Part shown: piece after piece, positions 63,214 through 64,000 of the stretch | How the letters are laid out: each line of letters starts with the position of its first letter | How positions within the stretch are numbered: the first letter of the stretch is position 1 | Assembly (NCBI GenBank): GCA_963070105.1 | Contig: OY718808.1 | Coordinates: forward strand, 7,045,738-7,109,737 | DNA length: 64,000 bases | Reading direction: 5' to 3' | Source: Litomosoides sigmodontis | Lineage: Eukaryota; Nematoda; Chromadorea; Rhabditida; Onchocercidae | Program-made: the position numbers and the translations under genes | The notes under the pieces: model-generated | What the model was told of the DNA's origin: nothing | Databases searched by the model: none | Seen by the model: only the letters and a program-made list of their open reading frames with translations

Positions 63214-64000
63214 TTTCACCTGAATCAATAATGAATAAAAAAGACATCTATTTTTAAAATGGTAAGCGACAATATAAGCGCTACCAAAACCATATAACAC
63301 GCGATAGGTATCAACAAGCTTGTACATTTTTCAAATTTCATGTATCAAAAAAAGTAAAATAAAAATTATTCAAGTACACTCCGCACAGACTGACAGAAAT
63401 ATCCAAACTTTCCTATTCGTACTTTTTGTGACCGTCAATATATGGAACTCCTAAATTCAATTAAGCTATTTAGAAACTTCCAAAAATTATTAAATACAAC
63501 TTTCACAAATGATACAATTATGGACAACAGCATACTCTTTTACCCTAACCATTATCAAGGAGCTGCTTTAAACATAGAAAAAATTTTAAAATTAAGCAAC
63601 TGCAAAACTGAAGATAACCGTAACAAGTAGACGAACAAAAGTACTAACATTATTTTCAAATGGTTAGGTAGATGCCTATAATTATAATGTATATAATAAT
63701 AAAATGACAGTCACCAAATTAAAAACCATATTATAAAAGAAGACTACTCCGCGAAACTTTAAAAAAAATATCTAACACCAACACACATGTTTGCTTATTA
63801 ATGTATCTAGCAGCGGACGAATTCGGCGTTTGTTATAAAAGCATTAAATACGAAATATTTTTTTCACGACAACATTAATTCTTATAAGAAACTTTTTTCG
63901 ATAGACAGAGTTCAAGAAAAATGATAATTTATGACTGCCTATGTTCGCGATGACATAAATGTCAAAAATCAGAGCTTCTATCTGAAACCGCAATGGAAAT
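63214..64000. other. Upstream flank of the cyclin gene
   Basis: AT-rich sequence upstream of the cyclin start, probably promoter and 5' UTR. The short plus frame at 63442-63630 shows no recognisable motif. Confidence 0.4.

Noticed and set aside
1..64000. CRISPR arrays, rRNA, tRNA clusters and complete mobile elements
   Set aside because: No regular spacer-repeat pattern, rRNA-like stretch, clear tRNA cloverleaf or full transposon with terminal repeats was seen.

Overview
This is AT-rich eukaryotic DNA carrying intron-rich, single-copy housekeeping genes. Introns are mostly about 50 to 1000 bp, with GTAAG-type donors and TTTCAG acceptors. Several start codons lie just downstream of an acceptor-like TTTCAG, as expected where a spliced leader is added in trans. 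Protein similarities and gene structure suggest a nematode, probably a clade III (spirurid/filarial-like) parasite. The species cannot be fixed from the sequence. No bacterial operon, CRISPR array, rRNA or clear tRNA gene was seen.

Layout. (1) 1-1436, + strand: the 3' exons of the tRNA CCA-adding enzyme. (2) 2397-5571, - strand: a complete spastin-like AAA ATPase in 7 exons, convergent with the first gene. (3) 8838-15107, - strand: the last 9 exons of a MIF4G-domain translation-factor-like protein with a His/Gln/Ser/Asn-rich linker; its first exon was not found. (4) 15108-22291: about 7 kb of non-coding sequence with simple repeats. (5) 22292-26681, - strand: an NDOR1/FRE-1 diflavin reductase in 14 exons. 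(6) 27385-31005, - strand: a ZIP9 (SLC39A9)-like zinc transporter in 10 exons. (7) 31006-37593: a gap containing an inverted duplication of an exon-like PB1-type fragment. (8) 38720-41529, + strand (perhaps starting at 37594): an SLC35B4-like nucleotide-sugar transporter. (9) 42.1-45.35 kb: a tandem duplication carrying two C2H2 zinc-finger genes. (10) 45.6-46.8 kb, + strand: a decayed gag-like relic. (11) 47043-51772, - strand: an unrecognised gene whose 3' end is unresolved. (12) 54657-57242, + strand: an SAP30BP/HCNGP homologue. (13) 57617-58047, - strand: a small LSm protein of NAA38 type. (14) 59643-63213, - strand: a cyclin B3-like cyclin.

Exon boundaries below were worked out by hand from splice sites, reading-frame phase and family conservation. 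Where the phases agree across every junction (spastin, NDOR1, ZIP9, SLC35B4, SAP30BP, cyclin) the models are strong. The genes do not form one pathway. They are a typical mixed chromosomal neighbourhood covering tRNA maturation, microtubule severing, translation, Fe-S/electron transfer, zinc and nucleotide-sugar transport, transcription and splicing cofactors, N-terminal acetylation and mitosis. The fast-evolving part is 35-47 kb, where the duplicated zinc-finger genes, the inverted duplication and the gag relic lie. The most notable findings are the zinc-finger pair with differently decayed ends, the inverted exon duplication, a GC-AG intron in SLC35B4, an apparent CG 3' splice site in NDOR1, a 25-nt microexon in ZIP9 and the unrecognised conserved-looking gene.
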